The translations under genes were made by a program, and so were the position numbers. The notes below the pieces were generated by a model. It was given only the letters and a program-made list of their open reading frames with translations, was not told the origin of the DNA and did not search any database. Positions 34,317-47,000 of a stretch of 64,000 nt of DNA are shown here, one piece after another. The DNA is taken from assembly GCA_022885665.1 (NCBI GenBank), contig JAGQDJ010000192.1, forward strand, positions 1-64,000, in the 5' to 3' direction. Origin of the DNA: Triops longicaudatus (Eukaryota; Arthropoda; Branchiopoda; Notostraca; Triopsidae). Numbering within the stretch: the stretch's first letter is position 1; the number at the start of each line of letters is the position of its first letter.

Positions 34317-35558
34317 GTTCTAGCAGTCGACAACCAATTTCCTGAATTTGTCTATTTTTTATAACAAAATCATTATTATTACATGCCCCGAATAGCTTAA
34401 TTCCCCGTAACTGAATACAATTAATATAGTTGCTTGCAAGTCACGTTTGTCTGCAGAATTTTATAGCGAACCTTTGCAAAAATAGGGAAATAGCAGTAAA
34501 GATATTATAAAAACGTTCATAATAAAGTACAATGTCAAAGACGAATCGTGGCTGTAGTTGCAAGGCAGCGTAGTTGTGAAACCTTCTCTTGCGTCAAGAT
34601 TTAATCCCACCAAGGACTTCAAACCGTTAATTTTACTTATCTCACAAAGATAGCAACCGCTTTATAAAATCACATTAGATCTATATTTATTATGACAAAA
34701 CTGCAGCAGCGTCTAGCACGAAATGGTGATTAACCACCTACCAGGTACTGGCCAGGGGAACACCAACACACTTATGGCCACATTCCTTTGTAACATTAGT
34801 GATCCTTCTAAGAGCTGAAAAAGGACTTTCTCTTTTTAAATATTCTCCCCATCTCACGTAAATATGCGCAACTTTTCGCTCACTATCATGGGCCCTTGAA
34901 ATCGTCCTCTTCCATACATATATTTGCATCATTGGGCTTTTACCTAAATCAGATGAATTGTATTGGCAACACTTGAAGAACTATATCGTAATTACAGCTA
35001 TAGGGAGTTTCACGCAGTCAGCAGCAGGAACGTGCGAAACGCGATGTTTGCGTAGGTTTGAATAGAAACCGATCCTTTGAGGGACCTTTTAGAGGCTGTT
35101 CCACCTGTTACGTTAACAATACCCGCGCGTACGGAATGTTGTAGGATACCTGGAAGGTACGAACCCAACCTTCTTCTCAATGAAATAATATCCTGTAGGG
35201 TCAGGCTTGTTTTCTCGATTGTGGGAAACATACATCTCGCTTAGAGTATATTACATTCCTGGAACAGCAACTTTCTATATTAATAAATTTTACGCCCTAC
35301 ATGAACTGAAGAAGGTGTATTTCAGTATTTACTTTACATCGTGCTTTTGCCACCTGTTAAACCCCATTTCGTCTCTAAATACCACTTTCCTCCACCCAAA
35401 GGTTTTTTCAGTCTTCTTGTCCTTATCACCAATTCGAATGTAGGAAATCGTTTTAAACTTAAACATAAAGTGAATTGTCTTCATGCCTATTCGTTAGTTG
35501 AAACTTGCCGAGTCTATTTAACGCCAGAAAGCCTTTTCATTCTCATAACGAGCTTTTC

Positions 35559-35587
35559 TTTTTTTTTTAAAAAAAAAAAAAAAAAAA
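35559..35587. repeat. T10A19 homopolymer junction
   Basis: Ten T followed directly by nineteen A. This can form a perfect snap-back and often causes slippage in replication and sequencing. Confidence 0.85.
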
Positions 35588-37073
35588 GCACGTCCAGCCT
35601 GTATGCAAAGACAACAAAGCCGAAAATGGACTTGGTCGGTCTCGTCCTGTCTCTGTACTTTCTCCTTACATGTTGTGATTAGTAGCGAGAATCGTGCAGA
35701 ATGACGAAGCCAAAATGTTTATTCTAGTTTGACTGAGAGAATTACAACCGTAACGTAATGGTCGACGATTGACCCCGTGATCTCACATTATCTCTAATTT
35801 TCGTAATTTCTTGTCCTGCCCTTTCTAACTCGATTTGTTCACTTTAGAAAACTTTCTGACAGTTTGCAGAAAACTACCCGCGAGCGTATGTGATACACAA
35901 CTCATTCCTTTAAATTGCCCATCTACTCTGAAGTGAATAGAGAGAAATTAATGTGTCTCGAGAGCCATTGTTAGGACATGAAACAAATCTTTATCTGCAA
36001 TCTTCTCAAAAGCCACACTTTCCCAAAAGTATAAACCCGGAAATTGCTCCCAAAAGGTCTCGAAAAATAAATCATTACCCCAAGAAGACTGGCACGAGTC
36101 TCATGAAAGAAGAAGGGAAAATCCAAAAAAAGGGGGAAACATGCTTAACGACTTCGCGGTGACATAAAACATTGAAAGAACTTTCTCTTAACCGTTCTAC
36201 ACATGGACTAACGCTGGTCACACTTTGAAGAACACTTATGATATTATTTATTGGGAAGGATCACTCAGAAAAAAATGAGTTTTGGTTTGACTGGGCGCGG
36301 TGAGCCCTTGCGGCTTTGCAATACATTTTCTATTTTCTCCACGCAACGCTTGGCTAATCATGAAAGTGGCAATTTACCGTAGTAACGTCCAGGAGAAAAT
36401 CGCAATGACGGGAACTTCAAAAGCCCTATCTTTACCAATTCCAAAAGGAACTCCAATTGATCACGTAAAATATAGCGAAAAATCTCCCTGAAAAGTCAAA
36501 ATGTATCTTTTACCTTGTCGATCCCAAACGGACTATTTGTGCAAAACGTGGTTTATCACAACTTTTTATGTCCGCATCTTCATCCTACAACGCAGAAAGT
36601 CAGACAGGAAGTTGTTGTATTATAGTTTCTTCGCACGATTAGAGAAACGAAAAACAGAGCAGCTTTCAAACAGCCCAGAGAAGAATCCAGAGCGGGTAAA
36701 GGGAACACGCTTTTACGGCGTTGGAACTATCATAAAACTAATTAAGGAAGCATTGTTAATCATTTATATCCAGCGAAATTAACTTGTTTCGCAACGTTTA
36801 ATGAAAAGCAAAAGGTAATAGCATATCAAAAAGAATACAGCAAACCGTGTGGGGTCTTGCGAGCGTACCCTCAACGTTTTTAGCCCGTTCCTGTGGCACA
36901 TTCTACCCACGTTTTTCTTACGAACGAACGTAGGTCCATAGGGGCCCCTGCTCTAATGAAACTGGAACGATGAGTTTGATCCAGCTTGTATACAGAAAAA
37001 AAGGTGCGGACGCCGTTAGCTCTGGGTCAGGTTCGACTCAATTTTTATTTAACCCGGAACTTCACCATACGAG

Positions 37074-37101
<28 letters not shown>
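37074..37101. repeat. Poly-A tract
   Basis: An uninterrupted run of about 28 A in the intergenic region upstream of the FAS1 gene. No retro-copy or target duplication is recognisable beside it. Confidence 0.85.
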
Positions 37102-37104
<3 letters not shown>

Positions 37105-38042
37105 CGCCTCACTTTCGGCATGCGTGCTCCCATCCCGTTGGAAAATAAAATTACAATAAAAGTACTGCAGATTGTTCTTAATTATACAGATTTCGGGGCG
37201 TTTGTTTGTCTCTATGTGTTTTCGCTTGATCAGGCCCAGAGATTTGCAGTACTTTGTCCATGGTCCGTTCCACCTGTTTTTGCCAAAGTCACTAGGATGT
37301 AACCTAATTTCGCAAAGCCTAGGAAAAAAAAAAGAGAAAAAAGAAAGTAATCACACATCGACTTTTTTTATTATTAAATAAGTCTAGAACAATTTACGTG
37401 TATAGTTCTACATAGCTTGCGTTAACTGAAAATTGTTAACTCAAAATCGCTCAAGTGTATCTGATATGCAGGAAAGGATCACTTTCGCTTATTTAATGTA
37501 ATGCATCCCACCTGAAACTCATTTGTGGTCAGTTGCTGAACCGGAAGGTTTTAAGGATACACCCCAAGCTCGCGTCTCGAAGGCAATTTTTTTCTGGGTA
37601 GTGGATTTATTTTAACCTTCCATATGGAGCAATTTTTTTCTCCAGGCTCTTTCTCTTTCTTGCAGGAATTTCAGCAGCCGCTAGACGGGGGGTGGAAGGG
37701 GGAGAGGGGGTGTAGCTTAAAGGAGCTTCTCTTGACAGTCTTCCCAGCCCCAAATGCCAGCTTCTAGCTACAGGTTTAACTGACCTACATCGTCCAGCCA
37801 GCGAAGGTGAAAGGGACTCTCTTCGTCCATATTAAGGTCCCGGCACGCCGCATTTTCTCCAGAGTCCTTGTCAAGACGTCCGTGAGTTCGTGTGCTTCCT
37901 GAGCTTGGTGATTTTTGCTTTAAAAACCTACAGGTGCATCCCTGGGTTCGACGTTAGTGCGTTAAAGTTACTGAACTTCGTTCCCGCTTGGACATTTTTT
38001 AACTTAAAGTTTACGAAGCCGTCTTCAATTAAGTACGAAAAA

Positions 38043-41000
38043 ATGGCTTGGCGTTGCGTCCAAGTCGCTTCGGCCTTCCTCTTCGTTGTGATCGTGGCAG
38101 CTGACAAAGCCCAGGACACACCTGTTAAAAGAAGTCCCCAGTACTTACCTCAGCCTCCACAGGTAAGTGATTTTCGGCAATCCTCACAGATTTTATATGG
38201 TTAAGTGATAAACGGAGTTTGCACACTTTTTTAAAAAAAATCTCGTGATTGCAGTTTTTGAATCGATGTAGAGTCATACAAATTTCTATTCTGCGAATAA
38301 AATAGTCCGTACAGCTTCATTTCGTCATACTATTTTCTCAAGAAGTAAAAGAGTAAAGTTGTAATTTTGTACTATTTCATTTTGCAATACTTTACGCGTA
38401 AACCAAAATTGCAAACTTTTTATTTAAAAAAATGGAAAGGAAAAAAGGCGGCAAGGGCGATTTGGGAGAAAAAGGGATAGGCTTTTCACGTGTGACTAAC
38501 TTTCACTGATGTAACAAAAAAAGGATGGGTTCGTATATTTGGATTAACCGGTTTGGGTGGGAGAGTATGTGATATTTAACCATATGTTTTTATGTGCCTT
38601 ATTGTTGCCACAGGCTCTGGGCCAGTATGTCAGTGAATCGCAGGCATACCATCCCGCAGAGCATCATTTGGCATCTAACAACCCTAACCAAGACCACTTA
38701 CCTGGTCCAGCGCCTTTTTTGCATGACAACCTTGACACGGGTAACCCAGCCGGCGAAGCTCACGTTCATGTGCAACACGTCGTCTCTTCTACACCTGTTC
38801 CCTATGCTCCCACTACCATCCATCCTCTGCCTCCTTTGACCCCGTCGCCACTTTCCCCTGCCGTGAAGGTCAACTACAACGGTGCTCCTCGTGCCCACAC
38901 TTATACCACCCATGTTGCACAATCGTTGGTGTCTAACCAGCATCATCAGTACGAGGTAATCAGCGACCATCTTCCCGATTCTTCCCCTGAACCTATTCTT
39001 GAGCATGATGAACACACTAACGACTTTGTTAACTGGAAACCGGTGCATGTCAATCATGAGCCACAAATCGTGGCCGCGGGTAAGGAACCGGGTCATGAAA
39101 GCCCAGTTACCGAGTTGTACCCATATAACACAGCCCCGCGTCCTACCGAAGAGTACGACGGGAGAGAGCAGGAAAGTGTAGGACCAAGAGAGCATGTAAT
39201 CTATCATGAGAATGAGGGTGGACATCTAGTTCACCCTGACTTTAATTATGTACTTTCCACTCCGGTTTCACCGGAAAGCGAACACATCCATCAAGAGCAA
39301 CATCATTCACATCAGGTTAACAGCGATGACCATCAACACACGGTTCATGTGTCGTATCACGAACGCGACCATGAACATGAGATTCATGAACACGTTGACA
39401 ATGACAACGGTTTTATCCATCACTATAAACAGGAATATCATCATGACACGGCCATTGACGACGCTGAAGGCAATGTTACAGACAGAGAACCTCAACTTGA
39501 TTATTTTTCTTCACAGCATGCACCAGCACCCTACGCACCGGCCGCACTGCCACCTCGTCCCGCAGGTTCGTACTACGGCCAGGCTCCCGTAGCTCACCAC
39601 GCACCCGCAGCTCCTAGTCACCTACCTAACCCTTACATTCCCCAACCCCCTCCTTACGCACCCCCTCAACCCCAAGTCTACCAACCTGCTTCAGTCCCGC
39701 AAACTGAAAGTTATCAACAGACTCTGCCCTTAATTCCCATTTACAATGCCCCCCCTGAACCCCAATCTCCACCTCAACCCGTTTACCAATCGACCCCTAA
39801 ACCCGCTTCGGAATACCCTCCGGCTCCAGTTCCCGAACGACCTTACAACCCACCTGTGACCTCGCCGGTCCCTCCCAGCAACTTCAATGACGAATACGGT
39901 ACTGCTGCCCCAGAAACTTCGGAAGAACAGAAAGAAGTTCAAGTACCTGCTTATACCCCATCCCCTAACGTACCTTCCGTTGACCAAAAACCTAACGTGA
40001 CCCCGATCCCTAAACTGGCCAGTTACTCCACTGGTAAACCAGTAACTGTCCCGCAAATCGATACCGATCACTTGCCTGAAACAGCCGTAACCCCTGTCCC
40101 CGATGCTGATGTCAGTGGTAAGAGCAAGGGTACTGCACCGGTAGCTCCCGAAGAATCACAATGGACCAAGGGCAGCATTCCCTACGTGTTGGAGCAGATG
40201 GGTTTCAATACTATCATTGATCTTATTATCTTAGCTGGACTTGATAGTCAAATTGAAAAAGGAGGTATGAATTTCTCCCCTCTTTTCTTTCGGATTTCAA
40301 GTAGCTACGCAGACCGATGCTTAATTGTTCCTTTTTCTCTCAACAAGGTCCTTTCACCATCTTCGCACCGACAGATGCTGCTTTCGACTTCATTGTTGAA
40401 CGTCAAGGCGGTTTGGACAAAGCTACTGAGAACTACAACAAGAACCCCGAAATCCTAGATTCCGTAAGTCGTTTTCTTTTTTGAGCCATTTCCCGTATAG
40501 AGTTCCCAACTATGGTCAAGAAAAACTGGGATAGCTGCATGCTAATTAGTCTAGCTTTCTCTTCTGCATACAATCATTGGTGAAAAAAAAAGGTGAACGA
40601 GAAAACCCATAAACATTTCCCGAGCCAGGATCCGGCGTTCCCTGTCCGGTTTTTCTTCTAAATTGCAAAGTGTGAAATCTGAAAAAACCAGTCCGGAGAA
40701 AACTGGACGTGGATTCGGGACAAGAAAGAACTCCCACATCGGAAAAGTCTTTAGCAGGAAGTAGGACAACCTCGACATTGAGTTTTTGTCGTTTCCTGCT
40801 TATCGGTCCGTCCAATGACCTTTCGTCAGAATTTCTCAAGTCTGATGTACCTATTTATATTATTTTTTACTTTTACTTTTTTTTTTGCAAAGAAGTGACT
40901 AACCTGTTCATGTCCGGACACGCATTCCTCGCAGTAGGCCTAGAGCACAAAAAGAGAAAGGGATTGGCCAACAGTTCATAAAACTTACGACAGGTAGACG

Positions 41001-42538
41001 AAAGGCGCCCGAAGCTAAACGGAGTCCATCAGCAGCCTTCACCTCTTTTTAACATCCTGAAAATCTCATCGACTCTAACTTTCTCCGTTCGCGTGACAGC
41101 TCATATGTTATGTCCAAAATGCGACACCTTGTTTAAAATTTGTCAGAGGGAAAAGTGCGGGTTGACTCAAGCAAATCGAAAGGCGAAGGACAGACATTCG
41201 TCAAGGTTATCGGCGTACAATACCGACACACCGTCAGAGTAGCATGCAGTCTTATTGCTGCCCCATTTGAATTTTTAGCTCCTGAAATTATTTAAAATTA
41301 TTGAGATAATAATAAGTTTTCTTTATAGACGGTAGCAAAATGTTGGAAAACATTGATTTATTTGTACAGTACTGTTTAAAAAACCATGGGGACAATGGAC
41401 TTAAATAGCATTAGCTTTTTCCTTTCGTTGTCAGAATTCGCAATGGTGAGCAACCTCACCATTGGTAATTGGCTAAGAAGCTCATTTGTGAGGCAGTGAG
41501 CTAGGACAACTTGTACCTCTTTTCCCATAGTTTTTTTTGACAGTGCTATACGTACAAAAAAAATAAATAAAAAGTCTTAGAAATTTGGGAGAGTTGTTAA
41601 TAGATTGTTGTATTTTCGTTATACAGTTGATGAAACACCACGTTGCTCCTGGTGTTATCCCTATCAATGCCATGTATACACCGCATTTCTTGACCCAAAG
41701 CTTGGTCGGCGCACCTCTGCGAGGCAAAACTTTCATTGTCGAGGACAACGACTGGAAACCTCAACAGGTAAATTACTTTTTATCAAATCCATTGGAAACC
41801 CTTTAACAAACCGTCTCCCTGTGGAGCTGACCATTTACGAAATATATCAACTTTCTCCCAAGGTTTTTTCTTTCTGACAAAACCTGACTTTCTCTTTTCT
41901 TCGCTCTCTAGGTTTTGACCATTAATGGAGCTCGCCTTATTCGGGGGGATATCAAAGCTACCAACGGCATTATCCACATCATCGATAGAGTTATGGCTCC
42001 CGTTCCTCAGGCAGACATTTTCCGTACATTGAAAGCTGATCCTGAGGGCCGGTTTACCACCCTAACATCCATTATTGAAAAGACTGGCCTTCTTCCAGTG
42101 TTGGCTAATCCCAGAGGTATATTTCACAAAACGTCAAAATTTCATAATTCATCTTGACCCCTTTTGTTCAGATGGACCCTACACTATCTTCGCTCCTACC
42201 AACAAGGCCTTTTCTCTGATTTCTAAGGCTGACCTCAACGCTATATTGTATGATCCTGTCCGATTGAACAAGCTATTGTTGCGCCACGTGGTCAAAGACG
42301 TGATTTACACTTCCGGTCTCCAAAGCTTCCAAAAGGCTTACGCGCTCGACTATGAGCTCTTGTACATTTACCACATGAAGGGTATATTTCAGTCGTATAT
42401 TTTCCTACAAATTTTGACTAATTTACGATTGTTCAAATTGCAGGCATGACGAAGGTTAACGCAGCCAACTTCGTAGACCTAGATATCACGACACTAAACG
42501 GCATCATTCACCCCATTGATTCCGTATTAGGTTTATAG
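38043..42538 (+). CDS. Secreted His/Pro-rich protein with two FAS1 domains
   Basis: Exons: 38043-38162, 38614-40264, 40348-40463, 41627-41767, 41912-42116, 42172-42381 and 42444-42538 (TAG at 42536-42538). All GT-AG and phase-compatible, giving 845 residues. The start ATG at 38043 opens a signal peptide (basic MAWR, then a hydrophobic core ending near VIVAADKA). Residues 41 to about 310 are acidic/His-rich, about 320-510 are Pro/Ala/Tyr-rich and probably disordered, and two FAS1 domains close the protein. There is no C-terminal hydrophobic or GPI-type segment, so it is likely a matrix or cuticle-associated secreted protein. FAS1 domains mediate adhesion in periostin, TGFBI and fasciclin-1. 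The N-terminal architecture is not one I recognise. Function is inferred from FAS1 and secretion only. Confidence 0.93.
39262..39450 (+). other. Histidine-rich segment of the FAS1 protein
   Basis: Within roughly 60 codons there are about 20 histidines mixed with Asp and Glu, in motifs such as HIHQEQHHSHQ, HQHTVHVSYHERDHEHEIHEH and HHYKQEYHH. This composition is seen in metal-binding and pH-sensitive extracellular proteins. Zinc or copper binding is an inference. Confidence 0.7.
40155..41999 (+). other. FAS1 domain 1
   Basis: Encoded by the end of exon 2 and exons 3-5 (about residues 560-695). The hallmarks of the fold are GPFTIFAPTDAAF (motif H1), MKHHVAPG, LTINGARLI and NGIIHIIDRVMAP (motif H2). 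All the conserved blocks are present and in order. Confidence 0.9.
40464..41626 (+). other. FAS1 gene intron 3, 1.16 kb
   Basis: Intron between the H1 exon and the middle exon of FAS1 domain 1. It holds a perfect 10-bp hairpin at 41441-41464 (CAATGGTGAG, loop CAAC, CTCACCATTG). No coding exon was recognised. Confidence 0.8.
42006..42535 (+). other. FAS1 domain 2
   Basis: Encoded by exons 5-7 (about residues 700-845). It shows GPYTIFAPTNKAF (H1), LLLRHVVKDVIYTSGL and LNGIIHPIDSVLGL (H2), then the stop. The segment between H1 and H2 is somewhat shorter than in domain 1. The protein ends at the fold with no extension. Confidence 0.9.
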
Positions 42539-42819
42539 AATACCATTTAGCAACAAAAGAGGGTCGGCTGCGCCACCTCACCAAGCTCAAATGTACTCCA
42601 TACCGCAGGAAAACGTTATGAAGGGCGCGTGCATGGTGAAGGAACGGCGGGCGTTCAAGGGGAATCAGCGCTTCAGAGCGTGCAGAGTTCTCCGACGCTA
42701 ACCTTCCTTTTTACCAAGTGTGAATGAAAAATATCGCTTCTGTTCTGCTTTACAAGCCTTCCTGAAATTTCTATTATATGTTCCTTTTGTACATACATAT
42801 GTTTTCAATTTTAAACGTC

Positions 42820-42842
42820 AATAAATAAGCGATTCCAATAAA
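42820..42842 (+). terminator. Polyadenylation signals of the FAS1 gene
   Basis: AATAAA at 42820-42825 and again at 42837-42842, about 280-300 bp after the stop. The stop of the converging adaptor gene lies only about 120 bp beyond, so the two 3' ends are close or overlapping. Confidence 0.75.
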
Positions 42843-42961
42843 GATATCAACTAAAAACGGACTAGACGGAATAATGCAAGCCACGCTGCACGAATCTTAA
42901 GTAACTTCACATAACCGGGGATTTTATCTTGAAAGGTTGGTTAGCGTTCTGAATCATCAAC

Positions 42962-44010
42962 TCAAGGTTCACACCGGTGCGATAACGCTTCCAAGACTTG
43001 ATCAAACTTCATGTAGCGATCTTCAGCCGGAGCGAGGGCGCCTTTACTACCCCATAAGAACTTGAGCTGGAACTCGGTGCGGAAAACGTCAAGCAAGACA
43101 TCATCCGTTTGAACATTTTCCGCTAAAGCGCTCAAATTGCGCTCATAAAGGGCCAGGTTAGATGACCAGTTCCTTATCGTCATAAGATGATCATAGAAAG
43201 CATCCAGGCCAAAGTCTGATCCCGAATCAACCAAATTAAAGTTTAGCCGAGGTACCGACAAAGTGTTATCGATGAAGTTCTGCAGGTCAGCCTTCCAGAA
43301 GATGATTGCAGGGAGTAAATCCGGAATGGTTGTATTAGGAGCTGGCGTATTCTTGCCTTCCGCCATCAACTTCAAGGTCGGTTTTAGTTTGGCATCAAAT
43401 ATATACGCGTGTTCCGTAAACTGCTGTCGGGTTCTGTGCCACGTACTCTGCAATCTTTGGATCTAAGAAAACAATCAATTTACGTGCGCTTTTTTGTTAA
43501 ATAATACCTGCGGAGCACACAAGGCCAACATAATCCCCGTAAATCCAAATGAGTTTCCCAATGCCGTCTTGGACTCTATCGCTATTTCGATCCATTTGTG
43601 CAGCATGTCCACCCGACTCGCTTCATCCGGTCTGGTTAATATTACGGTAGCCACGAATAGCCTTAAGCAATGCAGCCTGCAAAAATCCATGAAGTCATTA
43701 TTAAACCTTAAGCCCTTTTCGTACGAAAATCAGAGCTCGTTAATTTCTCAGTATGTTTAAGATACCTTTCCAAGAGGTCCAGCCGTAGCTGATATCCCTG
43801 GGGTAAATTGCACAGGTCTATCCCTGACGTGACACCCACCCCAAAATAATCTCGCGACGGATCATTTTTGTCCAAGCCCAGCAATGCCATGTCCGTTTTT
43901 AATAAGTGCATGGCAACAGCCCGAGATCCAAATTCTTCGAGTAACAGATTCACGGCTTTCAAAGCCATAGCGTCCAAAGGTTTGTTGTCCACAGCGGGTA
44001 ACAATATCGT
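42962..44010 (-). CDS. BCAR3: Cdc25-homology (CAS-binding) domain exons (BCAR3-like)
   Basis: Exons 43766-44010, 43508-43676 and 42962-43462 encode LDAMALKAVNLLL, LPQGYQLRLDLLERLHC, ML..GNSFGFTGIMLALCAPQ, RLQSTWHRTRQQFTEHAYIF, TEFQLKFLWGSKGAL and KFDQVLEALSHRCEP, all aligned with the C-terminal domain of BCAR3/SH2D3C. In the vertebrate family this fold resembles a Ras exchange factor but is closed and inactive, and it binds the focal-adhesion-targeting domain of CAS proteins. The protein ends right after the SHRCEP motif, as in BCAR3 (SRKLEP). Confidence 0.93.
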
Positions 44011-47000
44011 CTGTAAAGGTAACAAACCGATTAATGATAACAAAGTAGAAAAATATTCGTTGAGTTTGCGCTTAATTTACATGATAATTCTCTAACTCGA
44101 AAGCTGATCCAGCTTTCAAATTAGGTAATTTGTAACGGTCATCGCATTCAATTCTGAGATCTTTATCGTTATCCGGCGCTGTTTCCCGGACAGGGTGTGT
44201 GTCAAGAAAAGAATGCCGGGTATCGGAGGATTTTCTTCTTGCCGGTTCTAGTAGCTGAAGTTGTCCAGGGAGTTCCACGGGGTACACGGGTTCCGGTTCG
44301 TCCTGAAGCGGTGTCTTGTCAAATTCGGACAGCTCAGTTGCCCGGTCTATGTCGCCATTGTCCGCTTCTACTTGCGTCACACAGGTCGGTACTACGTCAC
44401 TAACCGGATCCACAGCCTTATGGTTCGATTCATCGGCAATGGGCGTTAGAATGTCTTCCTCATTATCTGCTGCACGGTCTTTGGCCGCATGTTCCGGCGA
44501 TTCCAAGTTCTGGTAAGCACTTTCCGGCATGGAATGCGGTTGCAAAGACGGAATGCGACTCGGCTTTGGTGGTGGAGAGTTCTCTCTCCCTGAGTTGCCT
44601 TCGTGATCGACTTTTTTACGCAGCAAGCTCGGGCTAAGTGTCGGGTCACTCGGAACGCGACTCAGTTTACTCTGATTGGCTAACTGATTCGCAATGCTTG
44701 GTCGTGGCAAGGAATGTGTAGAATATTTGGTTAAAATCTCTACTGAATTTTGGCTTTTTAGCTTAGGAGGCAAAGTTGCATGACCACCTTGTGGACCTTG
44801 TAGCGTCGCATATTTTTTGGAACGGCGAGTTTGTTCCGAGCCCAATGCAGTCTGGTATTGTCCGTAGTGTGCCACGACGTTGTAACAACACGAGTAGTAA
44901 GTTAAGGGAAATTGACGATTCACAGGTGTGGAGATCCTAGCACCTGAAGCTGCACTTACGGGTCGGCCGCTGCCTACGTAGCACGTAATCAAGTCTGGCA
45001 TGGAATCAAACGGCTCGTCTTCGATACGGAATTGGATACGTTCGTACACCGTATCTGGTTGAACAATAAGCTAAAAAGAAAGAGAGACGTGGTGGTATTT
45101 TCATTTTTTAAACTGGCTATAATGTATACTTTTGTAACTATGAAGTGTAATGGGGTGTTGCGCCAAAAACATGACAGTACCAGGTCACCAGGTTGACCAG
45201 AAGAGCAATCTCGGACTAAAAACTGGCCTTCAGTTTTTAGCAGCGATTCGGCTCGAGATCTTGGAATAGGTCCGTGGTACCAGGCATGTGAAGGCAATTC
45301 TTTGGCATCTTGACTCAACTCCCACTCAAGCTCCTTTCTCAGCTTCTTTAGTTCTTCTTCATTAGGCTCCGGTGATTCAAACTATGAAACCCAATTTGTT
45401 AATATGGAAGCCAACAGTCACAAAATATATACCCAACAATCGTAAAATAAATGATAAATATATGTGTTACAAAGTAAATGTTATGTACGTTAAACAAGTA
45501 GCATGAACAGACGCTTACCATAGCGGAAAGATTTTGGGTGCTCTTGAAGGCAGAAGCTGTCTTGTTCGAGGCACTGTGAGGAGATACCAGATAAAAACAC
45601 AGCAGAATCAGTATCAGATTTGAACTTAGTGTTTCACAGAAACAATCTTTTGCTAACACAACGCAGACCGAAACTGTACACGCCAGACTAACAACTCTAC
45701 GCTAGCATGTATGTATGACGGCGTTGGCTACAGTCATCCATTCCCCCTTCTCTCCCTCCTTTCCTTCTCTTTCTACACACACCCCGGTATTGATTTCCAA
45801 GTACATGTGTATGTCTGTTAGGGGGGTGTCCCTTTCCCAGCATTGTCATTTGGCAGAAGACGCGGGGAAGAACGGCAGCAAAAATTTGCATATGGTGCGG
45901 ATCGCATGACATTAATTGGCATGCGAGAGAACTAGCCTCTCATTCCCTTCTTGATGAGTCACTGAAAAGGGGCTAGGCACAGTAGTAAATTCAAAGCAAA
46001 TTTTCTTGCATTTTCCCGTCAACGCTACCCTTCTCAGCCTATGGGCTGCGATTTCCCATTTTAAGTGAATGGTAATCTGTCAAAAGACGAACTAACGAGT
46101 CCCAAACAGGAAATCGAAGACGAAGAGGCTTGGCGGATGGTCAGAATAAGAAAAGAGGACTAAGGCTGTGTAGGCGCCCGTATCGGATGTCCCAGGTTTT
46201 ATGGACACTACAGCTCATGGCCAATAAATGCAATAATCCCCATGCGGAATGTAGCGGGGTGCTAAGGAAACGTCCACGAATTCCAACTTATAATTACGCA
46301 TTATCATGCAAGTTCCGTATGGAAAACCTGGTTTGCATAGTCCGTAATCCAGCTGTCCGATTTAACTGCAAGGCGCCAATTCAACGTCCTGTTACATTCT
46401 CATAACATTCAGTGATTCACGAGGAAGGCTTATCAAATAAAATACAGAAGATCCCGCACTTAACTGCTCGGGCATTTGATCTGTGGTAGTGGCGAAACTT
46501 GAGGATATTGTAAAGGGTTAGAAAGTTAGTAACTTATCCACAATATTAGAAGTAATCTTGAACGACAAAAAACTGGATTTAAGAAATGTCCAGATGACGA
46601 ATGGTGAGTCGATTTAAGATTTTTTTGTGTGTAGAGCCGGTCTTATTTTTAAAGTGTTTTTTTTTTATATATTAGATATGGCGTAGTTCATTTTAAGCTT
46701 TTTTTTGCGAAAATGTAAATCAGTTTACAAACATTTAAAAGGTCTCAAAATTAGCATTCATGCGACGGGACGACTAAAGTTATTTTTCCCGCAAATAAAC
46801 TCACTATTAATCTCGTCGTTCTAAAGCTCTTCCAAAACTGTCAGAGATTTGTTGTCCAAAGCATTCGGTATCGAGTTCCACACACATAACTTAACAGCTA
46901 AGTACGAAAACAGAAAAGAAATAGAAATAAATCAAAGTTTCTTTTGCCGTAGACGACAAGACTACATGTACACGATCCCTAAGTCTCATATATAAAGACA

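Larger units (their letters stand above)
33741..38042. other. Intergenic region and 5' flank of the FAS1 gene
   Basis: No gene recognised. It contains the CRE-centred inverted repeat (34236-34316), a T10A19 run (35559-35587), a 28-base A run (about 37074-37101) and a purine-rich stretch near 37687-37710. The last few hundred bases before 38043 must hold the promoter and 5' UTR of the FAS1 gene. I see no clear TATA box there. Confidence 0.5.

Noticed and set aside
38698..39225. 175-codon minus-strand frame
   Set aside because: It is the complement of the well-supported His/Pro-rich exon of the FAS1 gene and follows that exon's codon pattern.
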